64,000 nt of DNA from JBOCEF01 sp047610385 (GCA_047610385.1 JBLGAC010000003.1:132455-196454), one strand, 5' to 3'; positions 8,302 through 17,714 are shown, numbered from the stretch's first letter. Translations and numbers: made by a program. The notes: a model not told the origin generated them from the letters alone.

Positions 8302-10209
8302 ATGCAGCCTGCCCTCCCACCGGGAACAGGCCGGGAGAGCGTGGTGGCCGAGCGTCCCGAACCCCATCAGCCGTCCGGCACCGCGCCCGACGACGAGGTC
8401 AGCCGCGCCGCCCGCGACGCGGTGCGCCTTGCCTCGGCTGCCGAGAATGCAGCTAAAGACATCGCAGTCGTGGCGCGCGATGCGGCCCGCGCCACCGCGC
8501 CCCGTGCCCCGCGCATCGCAGCGCCGCGCCGTGCCCCGCGCATTGCTGCGCGCCTGCGGGTGGCGATGCGTTACGCCCGGTCCGGGATGCTTGGTGCACG
8601 CGATGCGTTGCTGCGGGACGGCCCGTCGGCGCTGCAATTTTGGCTGATCGCGCTGCTGGTCGGCATCGTCGCGGGCTATGCTGCAATCGGGTTCCGGGTG
8701 GCGATTTCCTCAATCCAGACAGTGATCTATGGCGCGGACGATCCGCACCTGCACAGCCGGATCGAAATGCTGGACTGGATGTGGGTGCTGACGGTCCCGA
8801 TCCTTGGCGGGCTGGCCGTGGGGCTGATCCTGTGGCTGTTCACCGATGACGGCAAGGCGGCGTCCGTGTCCAACGTCATCGAAGCAGCGGCCCTGAAGGG
8901 TGGGCGTGGGCCGATCCGCTCAGGCCTTGCGTCGGCGGCAGCGTCGATCATCACGCTGTCAACCGGCGGGTCCACGGGGCGCGAAGGGCCGGTGGTGCAT
9001 CTGGCATCCTTGATCGCGTCCTGGGTGTCGACGCGCATCGACGCCAGCAACATGACCGGGCGCGATCTGCTGGGCTGCGCGGTGGCCGCCGCGGTGTCGG
9101 CCAGCTTCAACGCCCCCATCGCCGGGGCGCTGTTCGCCATGGAGGTGATCTTGCGCCATTTCGCGCTGCACGCCTTTGCGCCCATTGTTATCGCATCGGT
9201 GGCGGGCACGACGATTTCGCGGCTGCACATGGGCGACGTGACCGAATTTCGACTGCCGGAGCATTCGCTGGCCTTTTATCAGGAACTGCCCGCATTCCTG
9301 CTGCTGGGCATCGTCTGCGGCTTTGCGGCGGTCGCCATGATGCGCGCGATCTTTTTTGCCGAGGCGGTCGGCGACCGCGTGCAGGTGCGCACCGGCATGC
9401 CCGGTTGGCTGCGCCCTGCCGTGTCAGGCGCGATGCTGGGCGCCATCGCCATCTGGTTCCCGCACATCATCGGCGTGGGCTATGAAACCACGTCGCGCGC
9501 GCTCACCTCCGGCATCGGGCTGCATGAGGCAATCATCTTCGCCATCATCAAGGTGATCGCGGTCGCCATCACCTTTGCGGGGCGGATGGGGGGGGGCGTG
9601 TTCTCTCCCTCCCTGATGCTAGGGGCGCTGACCGGGCTGGCGTTCGGCTATGTGTCGGTCACCATCTTTCCGTCGGTGTCGGGGTCTGAGGCGCTTTATG
9701 CGCTGGCCGGCACCGGTGCGGTGGCAGCAGCGGTGCTGGGCGCGCCGGTGTCCACGATCATGATCATCTTTGAATTGACCGGCGATTGGCAGGCCGGGAT
9801 CGCGGTGATGACATCTGTATCGATGGCGACGGTCGTGTCGGCGCGGATGGTGGATCAGAGCTTTTTTCTCACCCAGCTCGCGAAACGCGGCATCCGGCTG
9901 GCGGTCGGGGCGCAGGCCTGGCTGCCGGGCACCATTTCAGTGCGCGACGTGATGCGGGTGCGCGGCGACGACGCGGGCGCGTCCGACAGTGCGTGCTGGG
10001 CGCTGGTTGAACAGGGCGTGATCTTGACCCGCAGCGACACGTTGCAAAAGGCGCTGCCGATGTTTGACCAGCTCAAATCCTCAATGATCCCGGTGGTCGA
10101 AACGGATGGCGACGGCCCGCCTGAACTGATTGGTGCGGTCTTTCATGTGGACGCGCTGAAGGCGTTCAACCGAGCCTTGGTCGACACCCACCGCGAAGAA
10201 CATTCCTGA
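8302..10209 (+). CDS. ClC-family chloride channel/transporter with CBS region
   Basis: Integral membrane protein of 635 residues. After a basic, alanine-rich cytosolic N-terminus (to about residue 110) come ten or more hydrophobic segments. The ClC signature GGSTGREGPVVH carries the gating glutamate (about residue 228), and GGGVFSPSLMLGAL is the second conserved motif. From about residue 545, ISVRDVMRV and IPVVETDGDGPPELIGAV indicate CBS-type regulatory sequence. GTG codons at 8341 and 8344, just after GGGAGAG, are a plausible alternative start that would shorten the protein by 13-14 residues. Confidence 0.9.
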   Translation: MQPALPPGTGRESVVAERPEPHQPSGTAPDDEVSRAARDAVRLASAAENAAKDIAVVARDAARATAPRAPRIAAPRRAPRIAARLRVAMRYARSGMLGARDALLRDGPSALQFWLIALLVGIVAGYAAIGFRVAISSIQTVIYGADDPHLHSRIEMLDWMWVLTVPILGGLAVGLILWLFTDDGKAASVSNVIEAAALKGGRGPIRSGLASAAASIITLSTGGSTGREGPVVHLASLIASWVSTRIDASNMTGRDLLGCAVAAAVSASFNAPIAGALFAMEVILRHFALHAFAPIVIASVAGTTISRLHMGDVTEFRLPEHSLAFYQELPAFLLLGIVCGFAAVAMMRAIFFAEAVGDRVQVRTGMPGWLRPAVSGAMLGAIAIWFPHIIGVGYETTSRALTSGIGLHEAIIFAIIKVIAVAITFAGRMGGGVFSPSLMLGALTGLAFGYVSVTIFPSVSGSEALYALAGTGAVAAAVLGAPVSTIMIIFELTGDWQAGIAVMTSVSMATVVSARMVDQSFFLTQLAKRGIRLAVGAQAWLPGTISVRDVMRVRGDDAGASDSACWALVEQGVILTRSDTLQKALPMFDQLKSSMIPVVETDGDGPPELIGAVFHVDALKAFNRALVDTHREEHS

Positions 10210-10298
10210 CGCCGGGATGGCGCGCGCGCGGCGCTTGGGCCGCGCTCGGCTGTGGCGGGCTCAATGCCCGGCGCGACCGACACCGGGGCAGGGGCATG

Positions 10299-10331
10299 AA
10301 AAAGGGCACCCGGCATCAAAGCCCGGCGCCC
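10299..10331 (-). terminator. Intrinsic terminator after the DUF427 gene
   Basis: On the minus strand GGGCGCCGGGC pairs with GCCGGGTGCCC (one mismatch, one wobble) and is followed by TTTTT. It lies about 60 bases downstream of the DUF427 stop. Confidence 0.6.
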
Positions 10332-10390
10332 CCATTCCATCGCCTTAACCAGCGCACCCCCACCCGCGTCGCCCCCCCCCGGCGAGGGGC

Positions 10391-10726
10391 CTAAAGCTGT
10401 TCGACGGCCACGCGGGTTTCGTCGAAGGTGACATGGCCCAGCAGCGCCTCGGCGCCCGGATCGGGGATTTCCAGCGCCCAGGCGGCTTGGGCGATCGGCC
10501 CGCTTTTGGCGATGATGTTATACGCGCGGGCGCTGCCGATGTTGGGGATGTGGTGCACGCTGTCGGTGGCATCCAGAAACACGTTCGCATGGGTCAGCGG
10601 CAACCAGCGCGACGGCACGCCTTCGTTCATCACGGCAAGTCCCGATGCGGTTTCGGCCAGCACCGCGCCGCCAGCGCGCACCACAATCATGCCCTCGGTC
10701 GGCGTGATGGTCAGGGTCTGGGTCAT
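10391..10726 (-). CDS. DUF427 domain protein
   Basis: 111-residue protein of unknown function. It matches the DUF427 pattern: a beta-rich start (ITPTEGMIVVRAGGAVLAET), then DATDSVHHIPNIGSARAYNI and AWALEIPDPGAEALLGHVTF. Related proteins typically carry YPESVYFPR-like and YWS motifs; this copy is divergent in those positions. AAGGATGCAAAC precedes the chosen ATG, while the open frame extends 54 codons upstream through non-coding sequence. It lies about 70 bases downstream of pepP in the same direction and may share its transcript. Confidence 0.75.
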   Translation of the reverse strand: MTQTLTITPTEGMIVVRAGGAVLAETASGLAVMNEGVPSRWLPLTHANVFLDATDSVHHIPNIGSARAYNIIAKSGPIAQAAWALEIPDPGAEALLGHVTFDETRVAVEQL

Positions 10727-10796
10727 GTTTGCATCCTTACGTCGTGAACGAAATGTGTCCGGGCCGCTGTGGTCCCCCCCTCTCCCGGGGAGGGGG

Positions 10797-12644
10797 TCAG
10801 AGTGGCGCGCAGACGCGGGAAAGCCAGGCGCGGGTCGGTGCGCGGACCAGCGGCGACAGCGCCGCCTCAACCCGCGCGTGATAGGCATTCAGCCAAACCC
10901 GCGCATCCGCCCCGAGCAGCGCAGGGTCGATCAGCGCGCGGTCGATGGGCGCGAGGGTCAGGGTCTCAAACCCCAGCATCTCACGCTCTCCGCCATGGGG
11001 CACGGAGGCGGGCGTGACGACAAGCAGGTTTTCAATCCGGATCCCGAAGGTGCCGGTGCGGTAATAGCCCGGCTCATCAGACAGGATCATGCCGGGGCGC
11101 AGCGGTTCTGCGGAGCGGCGTGATATGCCCGCGGGCCCTTCGTGGACGCCCAAATAGGCGCCCACCCCGTGCCCGGTTCCATGGTCGTAATCCAGCCCGG
11201 CGGCCCATAGCGGCGCGCGGGCGATGGCATCCAGGTGCTTGCCCTCCAGCCCCTCAGGCCAGTGGGCGCGCGCAAGGTCGATCATGCCGCGCAGCACCAG
11301 GGTGAAGGCGCGTGCGGCGCCATCGGGCGCAGTCCCGCCCGCCAGCATGGTGCGGGTGATGTCGGTGGTCCCGTCTTGATACTGCGCGCCGCTGTCGACC
11401 AGCAGCAGATCACCGGGCGCGATGGCGCGGTCGCTGGCGCGGGTCACGCGGTAATGGACGATGGCGCCGTTGGGGCCTGATCCGCTGATCGTTTCAAAGC
11501 TGATGTCTTTCAGCAGGCCGGTGGCGGCGCGAAAGCTTTCCAGCGCCTCAACCACAGCGATTTCTGTCAGGGGGGTGCCCGCAGTGAAGGCAGTGTCCAG
11601 CCAGTGCAGAAATTCAGCCATCGCCGCGCCGTCGCGCAGATGGGCGGCGCGCGATCCCGCCAGCTCAGCCGCGTTCTTGCACGCTTTGGGCAGGATGCAC
11701 GGATCGCGCCGCCAGACAATTTGCGCCCCCGCGCCTGTCAGCAGGTCCGACACCTGCACCGGCGCGCTGTCGCGGTCCACCGAAACCGCGGTGCCGGTCA
11801 GCGCCTGCAGCCCGGCGGCGAACTGGTCCATGGGGGCCAGCGCGACCTCATTGCCCAGATGGCGGCGCATGGCAGTGTCGATTTTGGCCGGATCCACGAA
11901 CAGATCCACCCGCCCGTCATCGTGCAGAAGGGCGAAGGCCTGCGCGGTGGGGGTGCGGTCAATGTCGCCGCCGCGGATGTTCAGCAGCCACGCGATGCTG
12001 TCGGGCAGCGTCAGCGCCGCAGCGGCCACGCCATTGGTGCGCAGATCGGCGGCGATGCGCGCGCGCTTGACCGCCGGGCTTTGACCGGCCAGCGCGTCGG
12101 GATGGATGGTCATCGGGGCTGCGGGCGGCGCGGGCTGGTCGGCCCAGATCGCGTCAATCAGGTTGGGCACCGCGACCAGAACCGCGCCCGCGCTGGTCGC
12201 GGCTTTGGTCAGGCGGTCGATTTCCGCGCGCGGATGCAGCCACGGGTCGTAGGCGATGCGGTCACCTTTTTGCACCGCGGCGGACAGCCATGCCTCGGGC
12301 GAGGTTTTGGCGAGCGCCTGGATCTGGAACGCGCCGGCATCCGCCTGATCGGCGGCCTGCAGCGTATAGCGCCCGTCGACGAACAACGCCGCTTCGCGCA
12401 ATGTGGCGATGCAGGACCCCGCCGATCCGGTGAAGCCAGTCAGCCAGGCAAGACGTTCATCGCGGGGAGCGACGTTTTCGCCCATATGCGCGTCGGCGCG
12501 CGGGATCAGAAAGCCGTGCACGCCCGTTGCAATCATCTGTGCACGCAAGGCCGCCAGACGCCCGGGGCCTGCCGCACCATCAGCGCGCGCGTCGAAACCC
12601 TGGAGCATGCGCCGATCGGTCGGCTCAACGTCTTTGGCGGTCAT
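10797..12644 (-). CDS. Xaa-Pro aminopeptidase P (M24 family)
   Basis: Metallopeptidase that releases N-terminal residues preceding proline, of the long form (615 residues). Two creatinase-type N-terminal domains (RAQMIATGVHGFLIPRADAH near 36; FVDGRYTLQAADQADAGAF near 88) precede the catalytic M24 domain. The latter shows metal ligands in LLVDSGAQYQDGTTDITRT, the HGTGHGVGAYLGVHEGP segment and ILSDEPGYYRTGTFGIRIENL. A C-terminal helical region follows. GAGGAGCACG upstream supports the start. Confidence 0.93.
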   Translation of the reverse strand: MTAKDVEPTDRRMLQGFDARADGAAGPGRLAALRAQMIATGVHGFLIPRADAHMGENVAPRDERLAWLTGFTGSAGSCIATLREAALFVDGRYTLQAADQADAGAFQIQALAKTSPEAWLSAAVQKGDRIAYDPWLHPRAEIDRLTKAATSAGAVLVAVPNLIDAIWADQPAPPAAPMTIHPDALAGQSPAVKRARIAADLRTNGVAAAALTLPDSIAWLLNIRGGDIDRTPTAQAFALLHDDGRVDLFVDPAKIDTAMRRHLGNEVALAPMDQFAAGLQALTGTAVSVDRDSAPVQVSDLLTGAGAQIVWRRDPCILPKACKNAAELAGSRAAHLRDGAAMAEFLHWLDTAFTAGTPLTEIAVVEALESFRAATGLLKDISFETISGSGPNGAIVHYRVTRASDRAIAPGDLLLVDSGAQYQDGTTDITRTMLAGGTAPDGAARAFTLVLRGMIDLARAHWPEGLEGKHLDAIARAPLWAAGLDYDHGTGHGVGAYLGVHEGPAGISRRSAEPLRPGMILSDEPGYYRTGTFGIRIENLLVVTPASVPHGGEREMLGFETLTLAPIDRALIDPALLGADARVWLNAYHARVEAALSPLVRAPTRAWLSRVCAPL

Positions 12645-12750
12645 CGCGGGGCGTGCTCCTCAGGCCAGGGCGCCCAAAGCGCGGGCGGTCGCGCAGGCTA
12701 AGCCGGGCGGGGCGGGCGTGAAAGGGCTCAGTTCGCCGCGTGGGGTGAAA

Positions 12751-13644
12751 TCAGCGCCAGCCCAGCAGTTCCTTGCGGCGGATGGCATATTCCACCGGTT
12801 CATAGCCGATCAGCGCAACGGTTTCATGCCCGTCGGCGTCGGTCAGGCGCAGGCGGTCTGCGAAACGGCCGCGGCGCAGGCCTTCGGGGCGGTGAATGCC
12901 GGCCAGCGCCAGATCCGGCAGGCCGCGGCGGCGCACGGTCATGGTCGCGGTTCCGTCGCGGCGCAGCAGGGCGCGGATGTCGGCGCCGGGGCCGGTCAGA
13001 AAGGTGAGCTTGCGGTCCCCCTCAGGGCTCGTGCCTTCGCGCACCGCAAGATGAAGATCCAGATCCAGCGTTGGCGCCACCACCCAGCCAGACACGCCGG
13101 GCGCATAGGCGAAATCGGGCAGGGGCGCGAGCAGCGCTGCACCAGCCGCCATCACCCGGCAGCCACAATCGTCCGGGGCCTTTGCGGCGGCCAGCGCATC
13201 AAAGCAGCCGCGCAGCGCGGCGCCGGTCGCATCGCTTTGGTCCTTGCCGCCCGCCGCAGTGACGCGGGCGGGGCAGATCGCGGGCGGCGCGCCGATCACA
13301 AAGGCGCGCGGGTCAGGGACCGAGAGATAGGCGCGCCCGTCTGGCGATCCGTGGAGCAGCGCAACCTGGGCGGGCATCGCCTTGCGGATTTCGCGTCCAC
13401 GTAGTGGAATCCGTGCCGCGAATCGGTTGAGCGCTTCGATCGTCGCCCCGATTTCGCCTGCATTCGCGGCAACGAAGTCTGGCACCGTGCGAAACGTGAG
13501 CAATTGGCGCTGGACGTTCAGCTTGGGTTCACTATTTGTTATGCTTGTACAGGCAGATAGGGACATCAGCGTCGCCACGAGGCGCCATCGAAGCCGTTGC
13601 CGGACCGCTCGGGTCTTTTCGTGGCGTAACACTTCTGTCATCAT
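12751..13644 (-). CDS. Putative lipoprotein of unknown function
   Basis: About 297 residues. The N-terminus is basic, then LRWRLVATLMSLSAC forms a signal with a lipobox-like LSAC, so I infer an outer- or inner-membrane lipoprotein. Several cysteines follow (APPAICPAR, LRGCFDAL, DDCGCRVM), which is unusual and may mean disulfides. I do not recognise a family. AAGGAG touches the first of two adjacent ATGs (13644 and 13641); the second has the better spacing. It is divergent from the cold-shock gene at 13758. Confidence 0.6.
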   Translation of the reverse strand: MMTEVLRHEKTRAVRQRLRWRLVATLMSLSACTSITNSEPKLNVQRQLLTFRTVPDFVAANAGEIGATIEALNRFAARIPLRGREIRKAMPAQVALLHGSPDGRAYLSVPDPRAFVIGAPPAICPARVTAAGGKDQSDATGAALRGCFDALAAAKAPDDCGCRVMAAGAALLAPLPDFAYAPGVSGWVVAPTLDLDLHLAVREGTSPEGDRKLTFLTGPGADIRALLRRDGTATMTVRRRGLPDLALAGIHRPEGLRRGRFADRLRLTDADGHETVALIGYEPVEYAIRRKELLGWR

Positions 13645-13757
13645 CTCCTTGCGGGGTAGAAAGTGAACGTGACTGCAACGTCTTGCAGGAAGTCGTCTGT
13701 TAGACATATATGTGAACGGGCTATGATCGAGTTCATGAGATTTTTTCTTCGGGGGGC

Positions 13758-14291
13758 GTGTTGACTGTAGAAGTTGTCAAGGTCTCTCGCCTGGTGACCG
13801 GCCGTGTCAAGTGGTACGACGCCGAAAAGGGCTATGGATTTGTCACACCGGCCGACAGTGGCCCGGATGTGATGGTGCATGCTCAGTGCGTCCGTACCGC
13901 CGGATTGACCGTACTGGATGAGGGAGGCGTTGTGTCCATGATCGTCGTTCAAGGCGAACGTGGATTGCAGGCCACAGAGCTGGTGAGCGTGACAACTGCG
14001 CCGCCGGAGGATGCACCGCGTGTGGATCGTCCGACGGAAATCGCGGCCCGCGCGGAGCCTGAGGGGGATTTCGTTCCCGCTCGTGTGAAATGGTTCAACA
14101 AGCAGAAAGGCTTCGGTTTTGTGAACGTGTTTCGCAATGCTGAGGATATTTTCGTGCATATGGAAACGCTCCGGCGGTTCGGCATCACCGATCTTCAGCC
14201 GGGAGAAGCGGTCGGCGTCCGTCTTGTGACCGGACCGCGTGGCGCAATGGCGGGAGAGATCTGCCGCTGGGAAGATCTGTTCCCGCAGTGA
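13758..14291 (+). CDS. Cold-shock protein with two cold-shock domains
   Basis: 177 residues with two nucleic-acid-binding cold-shock domains. The first (residues 12-75) has GRVKWYDAEKGYGFVTP; the second (about 108-175) has ARVKWFNKQKGFGFVNV and DIFVHMETL, the RNP1 and RNP2 motifs. A charged linker joins them. RNP2 in the first domain is weakened (DVMVHAQCV). Likely an RNA chaperone or regulator. Translation seems to begin at GTG 13758 (or TTG 13761). Its stop overlaps the next start as GTGA, implying coupled translation with the DUF192 gene. Confidence 0.9.
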   Translation: MLTVEVVKVSRLVTGRVKWYDAEKGYGFVTPADSGPDVMVHAQCVRTAGLTVLDEGGVVSMIVVQGERGLQATELVSVTTAPPEDAPRVDRPTEIAARAEPEGDFVPARVKWFNKQKGFGFVNVFRNAEDIFVHMETLRRFGITDLQPGEAVGVRLVTGPRGAMAGEICRWEDLFPQ

Positions 14292-14812
14292 CATCGCTTC
14301 GTGGCAAGATCTGCGTGACAAAAGAAGCTGTCTGGCGTCGGGCGGCCTCATTTGCCATTGCCGCTTTTTGCATCGCGCTGGCGGGGCAGGCGGTCGCTGG
14401 CCCGTGCCGCGGGGATGTCATCGACATTCGCGGTCCGGGCGGGGTCGTGCGATTCGCCCTGGAAATCGCTGACACGCCAACATCACGTGCCAGCGGGCTG
14501 ATGTTCCGTGAACATCTCGACGAAGGCGCGGGGATGCTGTTTGTGTTCGATCCGCCGCGTGAGGTGGCGTTCTGGATGCGCAACACGCCGCTGCCGCTTG
14601 ATCTGGTGTTCATTGCGCCGTCGGGCGTGGTCGCGCGGGTTGGTGCCAATGCGGTGCCGTTTTCTGAAACGGCGATCCCGTCGGGTGCCGAAGTGTCCGC
14701 AGTGCTGGAGATTAACGCCGGGCTTGCCGCCCGGTTTGGCATCGTTCAGGGGGCGGAGGCGCGCCATCCATCCTTCGCCGGTGCCGGTCCGGTCTGGCCC
14801 TGCGACGATTGA
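14288..14812 (+). CDS. Exported DUF192 protein
   Basis: 174 residues. A basic start and hydrophobic stretch ending near AGQAVAG indicate export. The mature part is a single DUF192 domain: FALEIADTPTSRASGLMFRE, GMLFVFDPPREVAFWMRNT, LPLDLVFIAPSGVVARV. Function of the family is not established. The GTG start is inside the stop of the cold-shock gene (GTGA overlap). A downstream GTG at 14315 would give a shorter signal peptide and cannot be excluded. Confidence 0.83.
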   Translation: MTSLRGKICVTKEAVWRRAASFAIAAFCIALAGQAVAGPCRGDVIDIRGPGGVVRFALEIADTPTSRASGLMFREHLDEGAGMLFVFDPPREVAFWMRNTPLPLDLVFIAPSGVVARVGANAVPFSETAIPSGAEVSAVLEINAGLAARFGIVQGAEARHPSFAGAGPVWPCDD

Positions 14813-14876
14813 TTGCGCGGGCCGGGTGTCGACAGGCCCTTGGCAAGCGCGCCGCGCCCTCGTATCAGGGCGGTGT

Positions 14877-14953
14877 CGGGGCGTAGCGCAGCCTGGTAGC
14901 GCGTCGGTTTTGGGAACCGAAGGTCCTCAGTTCGAATCTGTGCGCCCCGACCA
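14877..14953 (+). tRNA. tRNA-Pro, anticodon TGG
   Basis: A 77-base cloverleaf: acceptor CGGGGCG (14877-14883) pairs with CGCCCCG (14943-14949), discriminator A and encoded CCA follow. The D arm is GCGCAGCCTGGTAGCGC, the anticodon stem TCGGT/ACCGA holds loop TTTGGGA with anticodon TGG at 14911-14913, and the T loop is TTCGAAT. The last 27 bases are also covered by the opposite-strand glxA-type reading frame. Confidence 0.95.
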
Positions 14954-16114
14954 CTTTTCATCTTCAAGATCGTCATCTTCAAGATCACCCTCATCTTCAA
15001 GATCGCCATCGCCATAAAATTCACCATCGTCGTACAGCTTGGGCGCTTCGTGCAGCTCGCCTGCTGCCACGCCTTCATCATATGACGCGCCCTCATCATA
15101 GGGGGCATCGAATCGCGCCTCAGCCACGACCGCACCGCGCGACGCCGCATCTGCCACGCCGCGTTCACGGTAGGGCGTGCGGTTGTAATGCCCCCGGTAG
15201 CATTTTGAGAAATGCGACGGAGAGGTGAAACCGCACGCAAGCGCCACGGTGATCACGCTCATATCCGTCTGCAAAAGCAGGCGCCGGGCTTTTTCCAGCC
15301 GCATCTCAAGGTAATAGCGCTTGGGAGAGCGGTTGAGATACCGCCGGAACAGACGCTCCAACTGGCGTGTGGACATGCCAACCGCTTCGGCCAACGCGGC
15401 CGCTGACAGCGGTTCTTCGATATGTTCATGCATCAACGCGATGACGCGGGACAGTTTGGGATGCCGCACGCCGATTCGCGCGGGCACCGACATGCGCTGG
15501 CGATCAGTGTCGCCGCGCGGTGCGGTGTAAACCATCTGGTCCGACACCTCGGCGGCCAGATCCGCGCCATGGGCGTCGGCGATCAGGCGCAGCATCAGAT
15601 CGGCTGAGGCCAGCCCCCCCGCCGCAGTCATCCGGTCGCCGTCGATCACATAGATGCGGTTGGTCAGTTCCACCGCGTCGAAGGCTTCGGAAAAGCCATC
15701 ACGGTTTTCCCAATGGATGGTGGCGTTTTTGCCGTCCAGCAGCCCGGCCTTGGCCAGCGCATGGGCAGCCGTGCACAGCGCGCCCATGGCAACGCCGCGG
15801 CGTGATTCGCGCCTGAGCCATGCCAGAAGCGGCCGCGTGGTCGCCTGATGGATGTCAGTGCCGCCGCACAAGATTACGGTCGCATTGTGGGGGCATTCGG
15901 GCAGGGGGCCGTCCACCTCCACCCGCACGCCGTTCGACGCGGTGGCGGTGGCACCGGTCTCGGACACCAACGAGATGGCGTAAAGCGGCCGCTCCGCCAT
16001 GCGGTTCGCAAGGCGCAGCGGTTCAATCGCCGCGGCAAAGGACAGGAAAGTGAACCTGTCCAACAGCACGAACACGATGCGCCGCGTGTCCCGGTCCGCC
16101 GGATCGTTCGACAT
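14927..16114 (-). CDS. GlxA-family transcriptional regulator (DJ-1/PfpI plus AraC HTH)
   Basis: 395 residues. The N-terminal half is a DJ-1/PfpI-like ligand domain (IVFVLLDRFTFLSFAAAIEPLRLANRM; GVAMGALCTAAHALAKAGLLDG). The C-terminal AraC-type DNA-binding domain has LAEAVGMSTRQLERLFRRYL and ACGFTSPSHFSKCYR. After about residue 310 comes an unusual acidic tail rich in Asp/Glu/Gly/Tyr, ending in repeated DLED units and running into the tRNA-Pro gene before its stop. Family members often control quaternary-amine or amino-acid catabolism; the target here is unknown. Confidence 0.88.
   Translation of the reverse strand: MSNDPADRDTRRIVFVLLDRFTFLSFAAAIEPLRLANRMAERPLYAISLVSETGATATASNGVRVEVDGPLPECPHNATVILCGGTDIHQATTRPLLAWLRRESRRGVAMGALCTAAHALAKAGLLDGKNATIHWENRDGFSEAFDAVELTNRIYVIDGDRMTAAGGLASADLMLRLIADAHGADLAAEVSDQMVYTAPRGDTDRQRMSVPARIGVRHPKLSRVIALMHEHIEEPLSAAALAEAVGMSTRQLERLFRRYLNRSPKRYYLEMRLEKARRLLLQTDMSVITVALACGFTSPSHFSKCYRGHYNRTPYRERGVADAASRGAVVAEARFDAPYDEGASYDEGVAAGELHEAPKLYDDGEFYGDGDLEDEGDLEDDDLEDEKWSGRTDSN
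14960..15003. repeat. Three copies of palindromic ATCTTCAAGAT beside tRNA-Pro
   Basis: The 11-base palindrome occurs at 14960-14970, 14975-14985 and 14993-15003, at 15- and 18-base intervals. Both intervals are multiples of three, and on the minus strand the copies encode the repeated DLEDE/DLEDD/DLEDE tail of the regulator. Confidence 0.8.
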
Positions 16115-16319
16115 CGATGTTCCTCGCCCGCCGCGCCGCTGTTAGAAAAAACGACAGTTGATGCTGTCGCGAACAGGCGTCAAGCGCAATGTGCCCGCGC
16201 CGCCCCCGCGGGCGGCTTTTCGCGCCGCGCGCCGCCCCCGCATCTGGCCAGCGCGCACGTCACCCTGTATACGAAGCCCCTGATCAAACGATAAAGCAAA
16301 CGCTTTGGGAGACTGCATC

Positions 16320-17696
16320 ATGGCCCAGACTTGGACCGCCGAAAGCTGGCGCGCGTATGAAGCCCTCCAGATGCCGGAGTATCCGGACGCCGCGGCGCTG
16401 GGCTTGGTGACAGAAAAGCTGTCCTCCTACCCGCCGCTGGTCTTCGCGGGTGAGGCACGCTCCTTGACCGCCAAGTTGGGCGAAGTGTGCGAGGGACGCG
16501 CATTTCTCCTGCAAGGCGGGGATTGCGCGGAAAGCTTTGCAGAATTTTCTGCCGACAACATCCGCGACACGTTCCGCGTGCTGTTGCAGATGGCCGTGGT
16601 GCTGACATTCGGTGCCAAGGTGCCGGTGGTGAAGGTCGGACGCATGGCCGGGCAGTTCGCCAAGCCGCGGTCCTCGGACAATGAAACCGAGGGCGGCGTG
16701 ACGCTGCCATCTTACCGCGGCGACATCATCAACGGGTTTGATTTCACCCCTGAATCCCGCATTCCCGACCCCGCGCGCATGTTGCAGGCCTATCTGCAAT
16801 CAGCCGCGTCGCTGAACCTGCTGCGCGCATTCAGCCAGGGCGGCTATGCCGACATCAACCGCGTGCATTCGTGGAACCTGACCTTCGCCCAGGGCACCCC
16901 CGGCAGCGAACAGTATCTGGCGCTGGCGCAGCGGATCTCCGGCGCGCTGGACTTCATGAGCGCGGCGGGCCTGAACGGCGACAATTCGGAGCGGATGAAG
17001 CGCGTTGATTTCTTTACCAGCCACGAAGCGCTGCTGCTGGAATACGAACAGGCGTTGACCCGCACGGATTCGATCACCGGCAAACAGGTGGCCGGGTCCG
17101 GGCATATGCTGTGGATCGGCGATCGCACCCGGCAGATCGACGGCGCGCATGTGGAATTCTGCCGCGGCGTGATCAACCCGATCGGTCTGAAATGCGGGCC
17201 GAGCATCACGCCTGAGGATCTGCTGGCGCTGATCGACCGTCTGAACCCGACCAACATCCCCGGTCGCCTGACGCTGATCGGGCGCTTTGGTGCGGGCAAG
17301 GTCGCGGACCATCTGCCCGCCCTGATCCGCGCGGTTCAAGGCGCGGGCAAAAAGGTCGTCTGGTCCTGCGATCCGATGCACGGCAACACGATCAAATCGG
17401 CCTCGGGCTACAAAACCCGGCCCTTCGATCGCGTGTTGCAGGAGGTGCGGGAGTTCTTTGACATCTGCCGCGAAGAGGGCGCCTATCCCGGCGGCGTGCA
17501 CTTTGAGATGACCGGCAGCGACGTCACCGAATGCACCGGCGGTCTGGTCGAAGTGACCGACGAGGCGCTTGGCGACCGCTACCACACCGCGTGCGATCCG
17601 CGCCTGAATGCAGCGCAGGCGCTGGAGCTGGCGTTCCTGCTGGCCGCGGAGCTTGAAGAGCGCCACAGCGAGGCCGAAGCCGCCGCCAACGGCTGA
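16320..17696 (+). CDS. Class II 3-deoxy-7-phosphoheptulonate synthase
   Basis: First enzyme of the shikimate pathway, joining phosphoenolpyruvate and erythrose-4-phosphate. The 458 residues match the class II (plant-like) enzyme: GDCAESFAEFSADNIRD near residue 65, KVGRMAGQFAKPRS near 105, LWIGDRTRQIDGAHVEF, CDPMHGNTI near 350 and GGVHFEMTGSDVTECTGG. ATG 16320 follows GGGAG; the open frame begins five codons earlier without one. It is divergent from the GlxA-type regulator and ends at a strong terminator. Confidence 0.96.
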   Translation: MAQTWTAESWRAYEALQMPEYPDAAALGLVTEKLSSYPPLVFAGEARSLTAKLGEVCEGRAFLLQGGDCAESFAEFSADNIRDTFRVLLQMAVVLTFGAKVPVVKVGRMAGQFAKPRSSDNETEGGVTLPSYRGDIINGFDFTPESRIPDPARMLQAYLQSAASLNLLRAFSQGGYADINRVHSWNLTFAQGTPGSEQYLALAQRISGALDFMSAAGLNGDNSERMKRVDFFTSHEALLLEYEQALTRTDSITGKQVAGSGHMLWIGDRTRQIDGAHVEFCRGVINPIGLKCGPSITPEDLLALIDRLNPTNIPGRLTLIGRFGAGKVADHLPALIRAVQGAGKKVVWSCDPMHGNTIKSASGYKTRPFDRVLQEVREFFDICREEGAYPGGVHFEMTGSDVTECTGGLVEVTDEALGDRYHTACDPRLNAAQALELAFLLAAELEERHSEAEAAANG

Positions 17697-17714
17697 CGCG
17701 GCGCGACCATCCAA

